A stretch of 64,000 nucleotides of DNA from Symbiodinium kawagutii (lineage: Eukaryota > Sar > Dinophyceae > Suessiales > Symbiodiniaceae): contig VSDK01024302.1 in NCBI GenBank assembly GCA_009767595.1, forward strand, positions 490,620 to 554,619. Reading direction: 5' to 3'. This document shows positions 21,665 to 30,351 of this stretch, in pieces. The position numbers and the translations under genes were made by a program. The notes under the pieces are model-generated. The model saw nothing but the letters and a program-made list of their open reading frames with translations. It was not told the DNA's origin and made no database searches. The first letter of the stretch is position 1; the number at the start of each line of letters is the position of its first letter.

Positions 21665-22876
21665 ATGGAAAAGAGATCCTGGCCATTTGGTGTCACATGT
21701 TGGGAAGACACTGTGAAATTTGCGCACCTTTTGTTTGGCACTGATGTGCTAGTGGAAAACTATTCAAACAGACTGCCGCATGCATCGGAGAAATCCTTTT
21801 TGTTATTTGCCAGAGGTGCTTGCGCTGAGGGAAAGCCTTTTTCTGAGATCGGAAATTTGATTGCGCCACATCTGGAAGAGATTAAAGATTGGGAAGAATG
21901 CACTAGCAACAATTATCAGAGGCCAACGAAGTCGCAGCAGATGCTGAGTTCTGATGGAAAGAGGGTGTATTATTGGAGTGCACAGGTGACACGTGCTCCG
22001 TGTTTGTGTCGTGCAAGCTTTGGGGCTGATGCTCACCACAAACATGTGCCAACATCATCCGCTGTGTGGGAAGCTGGAAGTCAATTTGCGAAAATCTGGG
22101 ACGCGACGTTGGTGAGGAATTATGACATGTTTCGGTCTCGGGAGTTTCGTCCCATTTGGCTGGACATTGCGTGGCAGGTGTTGTGGAACTGGAATGAGCA
22201 CAACCAAGGTCACGGCATAGAGCCTCATCCAGATGAGTCAAAGCTTTACAGCTGGTTGGATCCGATAACGTCGCTGAGTTTTGGACATGGGGGCGTACTG
22301 ACCTTGGGCAGCAATCTCAAGGGGAAACAAATGACTAAGATGCTGTTCCAGGAAAGCGGGGATGCGTTGGTGATGGCAGGGGAGTTTCAAGCAGAATTTT
22401 TGCATGGAGTTCCGCCGCGCTCCACTTGGAAGAATTTGAAGGCTCTCTCCATGTACACCTCACTGCGAGACTGGGAGAAAAAAGGACTTGATCGTGAAAT
22501 CGATCTGCATGAGATGTGTGCCCCTGGAGCGCAGCATGTTCGGATGAATTGCACGGTGCGCTGGAACCGCTTCCATTGGCCTGGATGCCCAATGCATGTG
22601 GATCGTCATGGGACTCAATCGGTCGTCACTGAGGCTGTCCAGGGTAGATCTGCAGCCAGTTCGGACAATGTTTCTGCTGGAGCTGCGGCAAGTGCACCTG
22701 GGACTGAACCGGTTATGACTGGGGATGTCCGTGCGCGTGCTGCAAGCGCTGTGGGCTCACAGCAGGTGCTTAGGCTCGATGGCATCAAGGATGCTGGCAT
22801 GAAGAAGCGGCCTGCGGCGTGCGGAAGAAGAAGCCACGCCGTCTGTGAGCACAGCGAAAACTTCGGAGTTCCGTGA
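21665..22876 (+). CDS. AlkB-like 2-oxoglutarate Fe(II) dioxygenase
   Basis: The ATG at 21665 follows a TTTGCAG acceptor-like site; the frame is open from 21533. Counting from 21533, residues 229-296 carry the AlkB fold signature: HPD (His232, Asp234), SLSFGHGGVLTLGSN, then SGDALVMAGEFQAEFLHGVPP with distal His291. This parallels the AlkB order HxD, SLG-x-x-x-F-x-F-G, G-D-V-x-V-x-G, H-G. The usual R-x-N-x-T-x-R tail is not evident, so the 2-oxoglutarate arginine is uncertain. AlkB enzymes oxidatively remove alkyl groups from nucleic acid bases or, in some families, from proteins. The last 100 residues are low-complexity (A, S, G, V) and include two repeats (GTQSVVTEAVQG, GTEPVMTGDVRA). The frame stops at 22876, where the next frame takes over. 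Confidence 0.6.
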   Translation: MEKRSWPFGVTCWEDTVKFAHLLFGTDVLVENYSNRLPHASEKSFLLFARGACAEGKPFSEIGNLIAPHLEEIKDWEECTSNNYQRPTKSQQMLSSDGKRVYYWSAQVTRAPCLCRASFGADAHHKHVPTSSAVWEAGSQFAKIWDATLVRNYDMFRSREFRPIWLDIAWQVLWNWNEHNQGHGIEPHPDESKLYSWLDPITSLSFGHGGVLTLGSNLKGKQMTKMLFQESGDALVMAGEFQAEFLHGVPPRSTWKNLKALSMYTSLRDWEKKGLDREIDLHEMCAPGAQHVRMNCTVRWNRFHWPGCPMHVDRHGTQSVVTEAVQGRSAASSDNVSAGAAASAPGTEPVMTGDVRARAASAVGSQQVLRLDGIKDAGMKKRPAACGRRSHAVCEHSENFGVP

Positions 22877-23732
22877 TGAGACAATCAACAATCTTTTGGA
22901 TTGCATTGAAGCATGTGCGGGGCACCACGATCTTTTTACAATGGCCATCAGCGGCACTCCTTTGGTCGGAGCGACACAGGCGCATTCTGACATTTTGGTG
23001 AAGATTGATAAACATGTTCAAAATTTCAGGGTCCGTCTTTTGGCGGCATCAGAAGCTGTGGCGGCAATTTTGCCTTCTGAAGCGAGTCGCATTGATTTCA
23101 AATCGCTGAACTTGATGGAGTTGGCAGCGCAGCAGCGCAGATGGATTCACAACCAGCTTGGCAGCTTTGTGACTCAGGACAAAACGCATTGGCTGATAGA
23201 GACCAATACGAAGCGATCGCAGAACTGTCTGAACAAAGAGATGCAGTATCGCAAGTGTTTGGTTTCGCATCGCATGTTGGAGTTACTTCTGGAAACTTTG
23301 AGCGCAACAGTGATGAAACGTTATGGTGAACTTGCCTTTGATTTGAGTAGAATGAAAGGCGTTGGTCTGCCAAAGGAATTTGTCTGCGCCAAGAGGCACG
23401 AAATGGCGAAGCAGCATCAAAATGAAGATTTGGGTTTGGACAGCTATGAGGTTTTTTCAGATTCAGTGCTCTTGGTGAAAGCTTTCGAAGTTGGTTATTT
23501 GTTTGACTTTGACAAGGCGAAACGTCTGCAGACTGTGACGGGTGCGTGGGAGAAGTTGAGGGCAGTCATGCCTGTCGAGGAAATTGTGTCTCGTCTGAAA
23601 GAAGGCCTTGTGACAGTGTTGCAGCATTTGCGCACCTTGGATGTGGACAGAGGCTTTTGCGATCGCAGTAGTGGCGCTTCGGCGAGTGAAAACTATGATA
23701 TCTGGGTCTGGATGTCGAATGCAACACGTTGA
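22803..23732 (+). CDS. helical protein continuing the AlkB frame after a frameshift
   Basis: Open in the +1-shifted frame from 22803 to TGA at 23732, about 309 codons; within it there is a GTG but no early ATG. It begins EEEATPSVSTAKTSEFRDET and is rich in predicted helix (MELAAQQRRWIHNQLG, MLELLLETLSATVMKRYGEL). No domain is recognised. The overlap with the dioxygenase frame, and the matching acidic/Lys-rich composition around 22800, suggest one original protein broken by a 1- or 2-base indel in the GAAGAAGAAG run at 22823-22832. An intron or programmed frameshift cannot be excluded. Confidence 0.5.
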   Translation, partial: RSGLRRAEEEATPSVSTAKTSEFRDETINNLLDCIEACAGHHDLFTMAISGTPLVGATQAHSDILVKIDKHVQNFRVRLLAASEAVAAILPSEASRIDFKSLNLMELAAQQRRWIHNQLGSFVTQDKTHWLIETNTKRSQNCLNKEMQYRKCLVSHRMLELLLETLSATVMKRYGELAFDLSRMKGVGLPKEFVCAKRHEMAKQHQNEDLGLDSYEVFSDSVLLVKAFEVGYLFDFDKAKRLQTVTGAWEKLRAVMPVEEIVSRLKEGLVTVLQHLRTLDVDRGFCDRSSGASASENYDIWVWMSNATR

Positions 23733-24119
23733 GATGCTGGTGGTTTGCAGGCAACATGGGCTTTAATGGCTTTTAAGTGTGAAGAGGTGCTGCTGGAAGT
23801 GTCCTTGGGACTCAACTGCTTTTGGGCAGGGCTGTCTGTTGGATACGTCGGCATGCGAGCCAAAGTGAAAAAAGACTGTGGGAATTAGTGCCAAATATTC
23901 GTTTATCATCTTAGAAGATTGACAAGCACTATTAGATAGTTTCAACGAACATGTGCTTACCATCATGCTGGAGCATGGACAGTGGAGGTATGGGCACATT
24001 TCTTCAATGTAGGTGACAAACCGAATTGCGGATGTTTACTGTGGGCCCGGGGGAGTGCAGGTAGATGGACTGTGTGTGAACAGTGTTTTCTGAAAATGAT
24101 CATGATAGAAGATTGGTAG
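23733..24119. other. non-coding spacer between the two plus-strand frames
   Basis: No open frame with helicase motifs I-IV was found here. It holds one copy of the 35-nt repeat (23806-23842). A TAG acceptor-like site at 24117-24119 precedes the helicase piece. Confidence 0.5.
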
Positions 24120-24782
24120 ATTGAACATCTTGTGGCTGTATTGGGTAAAGACAAACTGGCAGTGGTGGTGAAAGTGGATTTGCACCATGAAGATCAGAAG
24201 CGCCTTGACCGTCGTGAACCTGGATTCTGTCATTTTGTTCCGGAATACATGGCCAGAGGCATTTGGGTGAAATTACTTAAAGGAAAGAATTCGCCCATGG
24301 AAGATGCTCTGTTGCAGATGTGGGAAGAAAAGTTTCAGAATGTGGAGGAACATGCGAATGACGCAAAGAGATTGTTCTTCGTCGAGTTGGTGCATGCAGA
24401 GTTCAAAATTGATTTGAAGGTAGGCGAGGACACCGAGAAAATTGAAGTGATTCGCTGGCAATTTCCTCTTTTGCATGGCATGCTGCGTACTGCTTACAGC
24501 GCGCAAGGTTTGACCTTGGACGGAGGTGTGCTGGTTGATTTGCGGCGTGCTGGTGGGCTAGAGGATGCTGACTGGTGGCTGGCCATCTATGTCATGCTGA
24601 CACGTGCCCGTAAACTGCAAAACCTCATCTTGTTGGGGTTCACGGAGCAAGTAGAAGATCTTTTACGCAGAGGCCCTCCTGCCTACTTGCGAGAACTGAC
24701 GGACAAGTTGGAAGCCAAAGCTGCTTCGACGCTTCAGCGGCTGCAGTCGTGGCCTGCCTATGATGCATTGCATACGTCGTGA
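24120..24782 (+). CDS. Pif1/RecD-type helicase C-terminal fragment
   Basis: Open from 24120 to TGA at 24782, with no ATG near the start; an acceptor ending TAG lies at 24117-24119. The 3' half carries superfamily 1B motif V (LRTAYSAQGLTLDGGVLVDL) and motif VI (IYVMLTRARKLQNLILLG with the Arg pair), in the order and spacing of Pif1-like helicases. Upstream is a GIWVKL strand typical of the beta-barrel or loop region. Walker A, Walker B and motif III are absent from the window, so the piece cannot hydrolyse ATP alone. It is a truncated copy, or its 5' exons lie elsewhere. Pif1 helicases unwind DNA 5' to 3'; eukaryotic Helitrons also carry such domains. Confidence 0.65.
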   Translation: MEHLVAVLGKDKLAVVVKVDLHHEDQKRLDRREPGFCHFVPEYMARGIWVKLLKGKNSPMEDALLQMWEEKFQNVEEHANDAKRLFFVELVHAEFKIDLKVGEDTEKIEVIRWQFPLLHGMLRTAYSAQGLTLDGGVLVDLRRAGGLEDADWWLAIYVMLTRARKLQNLILLGFTEQVEDLLRRGPPAYLRELTDKLEAKAASTLQRLQSWPAYDALHTS

Positions 24783-24951
24783 TACAGTGCTCTGCCAGTG
24801 GGACCAAATCGGTTTGTGACTGAAGAGGTCTGGTGGAGGTATGATGGATTGCAAACATTTTGACACGGTGCTTTGCCACAAGTCTCGTGAAGTAAAACTG
24901 GCATGGTTGCGCAAACATGTTTGACAGGCGGTGTCCTGACCAGGCGAAGCC

Positions 24952-25303
24952 AATGCTTTGGCTCAGGTGGTTCACTGCCATGTTTGGGCATGTTTAAGCA
25001 AACCTGCTCAGAGTTCTTGAGTGTACGTCACATTGCCGATTGACATGTTGATATGCTGTTTGACAGACTGACTTGACAATGACCTGCCAGGTGAAGCAAA
25101 TTGTTTGACTCAGGTGGTTCACTGCCATGTTTGGGCATGTTTACGGAAACTTAATGCTTTGGCTCAGGAAGTTCACTGCCATGTTTGGGCATGTTTAAGC
25201 AAACGTGCTGAGAGCTCTGGAGCGCACTTCACATTTCCGACTGACATGTTGATATGCTGTTTGACAGACTGACATGCACAATGACCTGCCAGGTGAAACA
25301 AAT
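24952..25303. repeat. 201-bp tandem repeat, about 1.75 copies
   Basis: AATGCTTTGGCTCAGG begins copies at 24952 and 25153; the homology continues to GACCTGCCAGGTGAA at about 25100 and 25300. Within each unit a 35-bp segment (GGTTCACTGCCATGTTTGGG and flank) is itself repeated, giving three copies at 24962, 25109 and 25162. Confidence 0.9.
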
Positions 25304-25940
25304 GATCGGCGCAGCTAATTGCGCAAAAGTCGCGTGACAAAAGCTGCAGACAAAAGTGTTGCAGATCAACAGGCTGATTTGAAATGTCATGGTGGGGATC
25401 ACTCGAAGTAAAGTAATTTTGCTGGGGCGTCCAGTGGGTTTGCCCGAAAGATATGCAATATCAGATAAATATATAATCATGACCCAAACATGATTGGCCA
25501 ACCATTCTGAACCACCCCTCGTTGTCGATTCGCCTTTCGCTTCTTGTCAACATCCTTCTCCAAACGTCTGAGCCATCGCGTGGACAGAGCAGTGGCCTGA
25601 TGGGCGCATATCACTGAGCTAGTGAAATTTGGACTGTCGACACACAGAAGAGGCATGCCTGGCTCATGGAAACAAATCAGTTGCTCTTACAACATGTTGC
25701 TGACATGGTAATCTTAAAGCAACCCAAGTACAACGGACAGGGTTGTCAAGTTGACAAACGTGAAGTGCTACTTGTCCTGACTGCAATGCCTCTAATCACC
25801 TATGCCTATAGAGGCTAGACTGCAGTTTGTCTGCTTCTCTTGCCCCCATCAGACCAAGATAATTACTTCGTGGGCAAATGTAGGCAACTCAGTCCAAATG
25901 AGACCTTTCACATCCTTGAACATCTTCTATGGGACACTGC
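25304..25940. other. stretch without a clear gene
   Basis: Mixed-composition DNA between the 201-bp repeat and the first minus-strand exon to its right. I see no protein-like frame with splice signals on either strand. Confidence 0.45.
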
Positions 25941-25943
25941 ACC

Positions 25944-26150
25944 CGGCCACTTTTGAAGTCCGAGGGGCCATTTCTTCAAAATCCACGTTGAGCAAGCTGC
26001 CTTTTATTCTGCAAGCTTCCTGCTCAAAGCATTTCGTGAGCTCCTCAAGCCAATGAGATGATGTCACATTGTGACGCCACTCGGCATCGGAAAACACAAA
26101 TCCTCGGCCAAACATGTTCCGCCGGCGCTCAACTGGCGTCTGAATTGCTG
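25944..26150 (-). CDS. exon-like segment, unknown product
   Basis: The frame encodes GRGFVFSDAEWRHNVTSSHW and TKCFEQEACRIKGSLLNV, ending at a GTGCAG donor. It lies next to the phase-linked exons at 26.3-27.4 kb, but its own phase link was not found. No domain is recognised. Confidence 0.4.
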
Positions 26151-26319
26151 AATGAAATGAAGAGTTCCGTCCTCGTCGCTCCATTTATCTTCATTCTCAT
26201 GCAGCTCGTCCGATAACCTCATGGCAAATCAAGCCAGTTTCCAAAAAATGCTGAAAGCATGTCTACTCCAAACATTATAAACATTATATTATAAACATTG
26301 ATAGGCCAGGTGCACTTAC

Positions 26320-27447
26320 CGCTGGTTGCCTTTTTCCCAATGCTCTCTGGTGGGTGGCTGTGCTGGCTTTGACCAGGCATGCTGGCATGGTTGTTCGATT
26401 CTTTCGTCATGTTGGATCATGTGAAACTGCATGACGTCTTGCACGGTGGTATCAGAAAAGCCACCACGCGACATTTTTTGCCAGGTCACCAAACCACTAC
26501 CCTCACCAGCCAACCCCAAACTCACACAAAGAATGGCTTATGGTCATTTATGGTCAATGCAAAAAGGACGGATTAGCCAAGATCATTTCACATTTAGTAG
26601 AAGCTTCAAATCTACTATGCGAGCAGTGTGATTTGCCAAAACGTAGAGAACAACTTCATTGAAAGATTAGTCCCATATTTTGGACTATGAGATACCTCCA
26701 AGAATCCCAAGAGATACGCAAGCATATACACGGAGAATCAAGGAGACGGGAATGGTGGAAAAGCAAACCCGCATTACGACCAACCAGTGTGATTGACAAC
26801 GTGACTCGGGCTACACACCTCCAGGGTTCGACAGATAACCGTTTCCTGTGCGGGCGGGATGCACGGAACTCAGAGGCACTTCGTCCGACACGGTGGCTTT
26901 GGTGTTCTGACACCAGAACCCCGCCGCGAAGTTGCCCCACACATCCTTGGCAGTCAGCAAGCCGTGCAGATTTGCTCGGTGTATGTCGCTGTGTCCAGTA
27001 GCAGCTGGCCATCTGCCACCAAGGCTCAGAGGTGAACATGGCACAGCGCTGGAAACTTTATCGCAGCACTGTGCTGGTGCGCTGTCGGCTTTGAGTTCCA
27101 CTACTTTTCGCTTGCTTAAAAGATCCCCTTGAAGCTGGTTTGTCATGCAAAGCCTTGTGGCCAAACGGCATGCTGCAAAGCCTTGTGCCATTTTGAAGTG
27201 TCATTCTTTGTTTCTTTAATGGGGGTGAAGTTCGAGCTGCCATGTTTTGAAGCTCACTTTGATCCACTCGGCGCTAGCCAAACCATTTGCTTTATGAGTA
27301 GTGGCCTGAAGGCATGCTAGGTCCATCTACAACCCTTCTCCTTGATGTCTTCTGATCTTTGAGCCATCCTACCATTGAGTTCGTGCATGTCATCTGGGGC
27401 TACAATTTCAACGCTGGCAACTGACCCGTCCCACAACAGCAGCATCC
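26320..27447 (-). CDS. four phase-linked exons, unknown product
   Basis: Exons 27373-27447 (GTAGGA donor), 27105-27266 (GTAGTG), 26819-27004 (GTGTGT) and 26320-26437 (GTAAGT, consensus-perfect) join in phase 1-1-1-2. Segments include LLLWDGSVASVEIVAPDD, RTSPPLKKQRMTLQN, LTAKDVWGNFAAGFWCQNTK and RIEQPCQHAWSKPAQPPT. The second is basic and could hold a nuclear localisation signal (PPLKKQR). No family is recognised. Confidence 0.5.
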
Positions 27448-27500
27448 CTGCGGCCCCTCACCGTCCCATGGGCAGAGTAGGCACATCGCATCGAAGTCAC

Positions 27501-28527
27501 CTGCCGAAGGTGCAAAGTCGTTCACCTCGCCATTCAAAGTTCCTTCCAGTTCAATGAGCACTTTAATTTAAGATAATTTAAGGTGATTATCGATATAGCC
27601 CAGCTCTACAGTTCATATCTCTCCCTATCTATATTGATGATTGCAGCAAGCATTTGCACATTGCCGCTGCCATAGCTCATTTCACGACGGAAGAACTGTC
27701 ATCGTTTCACCAAGTCTGACTAGTGCAAAGCGGGAAAGGACAATTGAAACACATTGAAACTCATCCCAAAGGTCATCCCACCTGAAATGTCTTGCCAATA
27801 TGACTTTCGTCACGAGCTATGCTGGCTACGTCCCGTCGATCATCCCTCGCAACCATCCACCTGAGCGTTGCAGAAAACCCAAGGGCAGCTGGCCTTATGT
27901 TTTCGTTTTTGCTTATGTCAGTGCTTACGCAGTCTCAAATGTGTTTCGTTGACCTACGCGAAAGCATTGGAAAATATTGGAAGGGCCTGTGAATTGGTTC
28001 CTGTGATTGAGCCTGTACAATCGATCTGTGATAATGAGCCATCACAACCTACCCGCTGATACTATGTCACCTAGCCAGCGCCAGAATTTGAACCCGTTAA
28101 GGCTCAACGGCAATTAGGGGACGGAACATGATGGAACCATGTACAGTAAGATTGCAAGGACGTCACATCCCTAAACCATGCTGCCGAACTCTGGTTCCCC
28201 CGAGCCATCTGATTCGTTGAAACATGTTGAAACCATCGCAAACCATCACCATCTCCAATCCAACGTTGCCCTAAAGGTCTAAAGACTATAAATTTGCAAA
28301 CTTATCAATGAGATCCTCATAGATCGTCCAACTTACGTCAAAGGGACATCATCTGCTAAAAACATCTAAAAACTTACCCAGAACATGAACATAACATATC
28401 TGCCTAGCTGGTGCAGAATGGCCTTGGTGGTAAGCCACTGTGCGGCTGGCTGAGGCAAGAACGGATCGGATATGTCGGCCATTCGTCATCTTCGCCTTAG
28501 TGAGCGAGCATTGCAACTTTCGAAATC
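27501..28527 (-). CDS. exon series, unknown product
   Basis: 28378-28527 (donor GTAAGT), 27958-28048 (GTAGGT), 27782-27893 (AG|G acceptor, GTGGGA donor) and 27610-27695 join in phase. Segments: LTKAKMTNGRHIRSVLASAS, GSLSQIDCTGSITGTNSQAL, GFSATLRWMVARDDRRDVAS and RREMSYGSGNVQMLAAI. A further exon at 27501-27561 (LIELEGTLNGEVNDFAPS) is probably next, and its end phase matches 27373-27447. This is probably the same gene as the exons at 27.4-26.3 kb. Confidence 0.45.
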
Positions 28528-29058
28528 CTTGTGGTGAAACCCACCAGCTGCGTTCTCTACAGCTCAGCCAGGGCGCGGTAGCACGCTTTTTCAAGCAGGA
28601 AGGGCGTGATGCTGAAGTTCGTCGCTCAACACACCGCTTCCTGGAGAAGGGAGTGGTGCAGCTGGTTCAACTAGCAGCCGCACATAGCCCATCCGATCTC
28701 ATCCAACCTTGGCTGTTGAACTGCATGACCTGTAGCACAATCATGGAAACCAACGCTGTTGAGCCGTTGAGCTTGTCATGCTTTTAAACAGTACCCAAAG
28801 GTCACTCTCAAATATGTCTCTATAGTTGCCTTTTTCGGTATGTCATTGTATTTCCCTGCCACTGTCTTGTTCTTGCCGTAGCAAAGTCTTAGTCTTAACT
28901 GCTCAGTGTACCCAATCTTGAGCGCTCAAAGAGCATAGGTACTTGGAAACCCGTGCCAGAATTCATCAGCCACCCTGCCTTCCCCTCTGGACCTCTGGAG
29001 CCCTCTGGCATCCTATGGTACTGTAAGATCCAGTGATAGCTTTTTCGACGTCGCTCAC

Positions 29059-29445
29059 TGGATCTTCGCCCGTTGCCCGTCCTTGTCCCTGCAGTTTTCG
29101 AACAGCTCGAGCAGTTGGTGCCAGGAGCCAAGCCGCCCCAGAAGGCGGTAAGCTCTGGGTCTGCTCTCACAATTTGGCCTGGCATCCACTTGATTGCAGC
29201 AAATGCGAGCGAATTTTAAGGTTCGAATTCCTGAGTTAGGGCTTAGAATTCTATGTTGGACTTAGGGACTGAAAGCTGGACTTAGAACTTGCAATACATG
29301 GATTCAGCCCTTGAGTTGTCTTCAAACTCCAAATCTGATATGGAACAGCCCTGTCTGCTGTTGATCTTTTTCTTGCTCACAAGGCGCGCTGCACAGCTCT
29401 GGAGCCTCAGGCTCGAGGGCCTTGAGCGGGGAACCCTACAGCATT
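29059..29445 (-). CDS. two exon-like segments
   Basis: 29059-29165 encodes RLLGRLGSWHQLLELFENC and ends at a GTGAGC donor. Its spacing of Leu, Trp and Leu resembles a helical repeat such as PPR, but a single unit is not enough to say so. About 29345-29445 encodes KALEPEAPELCSAPCEQEKD after an AG|G acceptor. Both lie immediately downstream of the gene ending at 29534. Confidence 0.3.
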
Positions 29446-29533
29446 AAACAATATCTTTGGCTTAGAAACGATGCCTCGGCCAAGGGGCAAGGCGACACCA
29501 GATTTGTGGCCAGTCTTCAGCCCATTTCAGCCC

Positions 29534-30211
29534 TTAGGAATCTGATGGAATCTGTATGCTGCTCAGCTTTCCAGCACTGATATGGGCAATGATGCCCTGC
29601 AATTCATCCTTCTCTGCTGCCTGCCAAGCCAATCCCACCTGCAGTCTTGGGAAGCCATGGAAACGATAAACACGAAAAGTTTCTTGGCAACTGCGAGGAA
29701 TTAAAAGCCTGTTCACAACACTCGGGGTGCCTGCAATAGCATGGAACAATAGCTGTAAGAACAGTCTGACCACTGAGTTTCATCAGTGCTGCAAGTGGCC
29801 ACCAAAGCGTGCGGCCTTTATCTCTTGATCTGCTAATTGCCAAGGCAAGAGAGCCCACGCAGAGGCATGGAGAGGGTACCAGTAATCCTCGTCCTGGGAT
29901 CCCGGCTGGGGCTGTGAACCTCTGCACCGATATAACCCTCCACAAAAAAAAGGATGCGTAACAAAGTCAACCCACCACCAAGTCGGCATCTCTACAAAAT
30001 CTACAAAGACAATCACGATGTGAGTGGAGGATCAAATTACTCACCCATACTGACCCCAACTTGTTTAACTTGGCCACCAAGTCAGTGTGCAATCGGAGCT
30101 TCGCGCAGTGCCCCCTAAGCACTAAATCAAGCAGGTGTGTCACTGTGTTGGTACCGGACACGGATGGCGCGAGGCTACGCCTCAAAAGTTTGTGGAAATG
30201 GAAACCCGCAT
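29534..30211 (-). CDS. 3' end of a gene, three phase-linked exons
   Basis: Exons 30045-30211 (55 codons, GTGAGT donor), 29803-29893 (AG|G acceptor, GTGGCC donor) and 29534-29730 (AG|G acceptor) join in phase and end at TAA (29534-29536). The introns are 151 and 72 nt. Segments: LLRRSLAPSVSGTNTVTHLL, DEDYWYPLHASAWALLPWQL, RVYRFHGFPRLQVGLAWQA and the C-terminus SSIQIPSDS. I recognise no family. Upstream exon-like pieces at 30405-30477 (QPRLEKQLSTSDENIAP) and near 30500 probably belong to it. Confidence 0.55.
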
Positions 30212-30249
30212 CTAGGGTTAGCAATGGTCATGGGTGACCATCCGCATAT

Positions 30250-30351
30250 AGTGGTTTCTTAAAATAGGGGTACCCCCAAATCATCCATTAATACTCATTT
30301 ATGGTAATAAACCAACCATTTTTGGGGGGTCCTCTATTTTGAGAAACCACC
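30250..30351. mobile_element. MITE-like element, family 1, copy c
   Basis: Best-preserved copy: AGTGGTTTCTTAAAATAGGG at the left and CCTCTATTTTGAGAAACCAC at the right. The nearly symmetrical interior reads CCCCCAAATCATCCATTAAT and later AATAAACCAACCATTTTTGG. It could form a long hairpin. Confidence 0.8.

Larger units (their letters stand above)
21618..24836 (+). repeat. 35-nt dispersed repeat, 5 copies
   Basis: Consensus TGGGACTGAACTGGTTTTGA followed by CTGNNGAGGTCTGG. Copies lie at 21618-21653, 22609-22643, 22699-22733, 23806-23842 and 24799-24836, all in the same orientation. Copies 2 and 3 lie inside the dioxygenase frame and code for related decapeptides. Copies 1, 4 and 5 are non-coding and sit just outside coding blocks. 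Confidence 0.65.
21600..25303 (+). mobile_element. candidate mobile or multicopy AlkB-helicase locus
   Basis: This is the only clear plus-strand coding locus. In order it has an AlkB-like dioxygenase frame (21665-22876), a helical frame continuing it after a frameshift (22803-23732), 390 bp of non-coding DNA, a helicase C-terminal piece (24120-24782), and a 201-bp tandem repeat. A 35-nt motif recurs five times across it. I infer a mobile or at least proliferating unit from its isolation, opposite strand, truncated and frameshifted genes, and repeats. No terminal inverted repeats, reverse transcriptase or transposase were seen. The alternative is a decaying host gene cluster. Confidence 0.4.

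Noticed and set aside
27800-27952. 50-codon plus-strand ORF with a hydrophobic end
   Set aside because: The minus strand over the same bases carries an exon with AG|G acceptor and GTGGGA donor that is phase-linked to its neighbours.
28078-28110. Minus-strand GGGTTCAAATTC resembling a tRNA 3' half
   Set aside because: The T stem pairs poorly and no D-loop motif or acceptor partner is present in the preceding 70 bases.
29210-29240. T-arm-like GGTTCGAATTCC suggesting a tRNA
   Set aside because: No matching acceptor stem, D-arm or anticodon arm upstream on that strand.
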